From Hanleya hanleyi (taxonomy: Eukaryota; Mollusca; Polyplacophora; Lepidopleurida; Hanleyidae), in NCBI GenBank assembly GCA_036873755.1, contig JAVTVY010018772.1, forward strand, positions 1 through 64,000: DNA of 64,000 nt, written 5' to 3'. The notes beneath the pieces were generated by a model. It worked only from the letters and a program-made list of their open reading frames with translations. It was not told where the DNA came from and did not search any database. Both the position numbers and the translations under genes were made by a program. Positions 63,483-64,000 of the stretch are shown here, one piece after another (the stretch's first letter is position 1; every line of letters begins with the position of its first letter).

Positions 63483-64000
63483 CTTTATTTAAACTGGGTG
63501 GCCCAATTAGCACGCAGGCTAGTCTTCCTTGGGGCCCAGGAAAGTGTTAATAAAATATTAGTATATATAGATATTAACAATAAAATATAATAATAAATTT
63601 AACATATAAGATCTAAGCAGCTGAAGCATATCACAAATAAGTCATATTGCACTATTTCACTCATTCTCCATAAATATGATTAAGAATCTTTGGTCTAATT
63701 AAATTCATATATTACAAGCTATCAATTAAATGTATTACGTTTGCTTTTAAAAATTTTGACTTAAAACTGTAAACAGATAATGATGTTTTAATTTCATCTG
63801 GAATAATATTCCATAACTTCGCTCCAGAGTATTGAAAGCTTTTTCGAAATACTTCAAGCTTAGGTCGTGGTACGACCAAGTCTCCACGACTCCCCGCCCT
63901 AGTTCTGTTACTTGTCATAGGGCGAAACAAAGAGGACAGATACTCTGGAGTCATGCCATGGCTTATTTTATACATTAAAACTGCCTTATGAAGCAGAACT
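63481..64000 (-). mobile_element. CR1/L2-like LINE 3' end, continuing past the window edge
   Basis: The minus strand from the edge to 63712 encodes VLLHKAVLMYKISHGMTPEY, then LSSLFRPMTSNRTRAGSRGD and SFQYSGAKLWNIIPDEIKTS. This is the FxxxGxxLWNxLP C-terminal signature of LINE reverse-transcriptase ORFs, ending at a stop (63712). The 3' UTR has a GGGCCACCCAGTTTAAATAA segment near 63500 and ends in the (AAT)n tract. The RT itself is outside the window, so coding integrity upstream is unknown. Confidence 0.75.

Overview
This is eukaryotic nuclear DNA, most likely from an invertebrate and plausibly a marine mollusc. That assignment is inference from the mix of element families; no species-specific gene was identified. 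There are no operons, ribosome-binding sites, tRNA, rRNA or CRISPR features. Genes show GT/AG splice sites, and most recognisable sequence is transposable-element (TE) debris, much of it nested. The DNA is AT-rich with (GA/CT)n, (AAT)n and (TA)n tracts.

Four retroelement groups dominate. (1) A Penelope-like-type reverse transcriptase family, called PLE here, has eight or nine copies: A 3771-6092, a tail fragment at 8209-8475, a faint remnant at 12341, B0 19213-19521, B 19580-21559, C 40723-41526, E 46263-46990 (minus), D 52348-54065 (minus) and F/G 54386-59746. Each well-preserved copy has an RT ORF, a structured-looking linker, and a second short ORF with one membrane segment that stays open to the last base of the element. 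(2) An RNase H-bearing LINE of I/Nimb type is mostly on the minus strand: ORF1 9-1021, then 9392-11890, 14826-15228, 16505-19212, 25510-26815, 28761-29316, 40101-40506, 41855-42770 and 47655-48352. Its 3' end carries a (CT)n tail. (3) Two other LINEs: a Jockey/CR1-like copy at 6093-8698, and short 3' ends at 5594-5962 and 63481-64000. (4) Two Gypsy elements: a minus-strand remnant at 22780-24990 and a fuller one at 48354-60650.

A ~500-bp repeat, called R2 here, occurs at 1933, 8699, 39955, 45858 and 60827, in two places as head-to-tail tandem units. It shares with the PLE tail a ~100-bp module that looks structured. This is the best candidate for an undescribed system: a non-autonomous tandem partner of the PLE.

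DNA transposons recognised by terminal inverted repeats (TIRs) and target-site duplications (TSDs) are a Harbinger-like element (17120-18968, TTA), an element with an 8-bp TSD (34706-36034), a TA-flanked 3.06-kb element (55680-58739), and several MITEs starting CACA whose interiors are built from short GGTG-type units.

Host-type coding sequence is sparse. A four-exon gene (32783-36280) keeps one reading frame across three introns but has two in-frame stops. There is a signal-peptide-like first exon at 30512-30562, an unrecognised membrane-type gene at 38430-39606, and a CRE-containing promoter-like stretch before a short exon at 43010.

The most striking layout is 48354-60650: the Gypsy element is split by PLE D (minus) and PLE F/G (plus), and F/G is itself split by the 3.06-kb DNA element.
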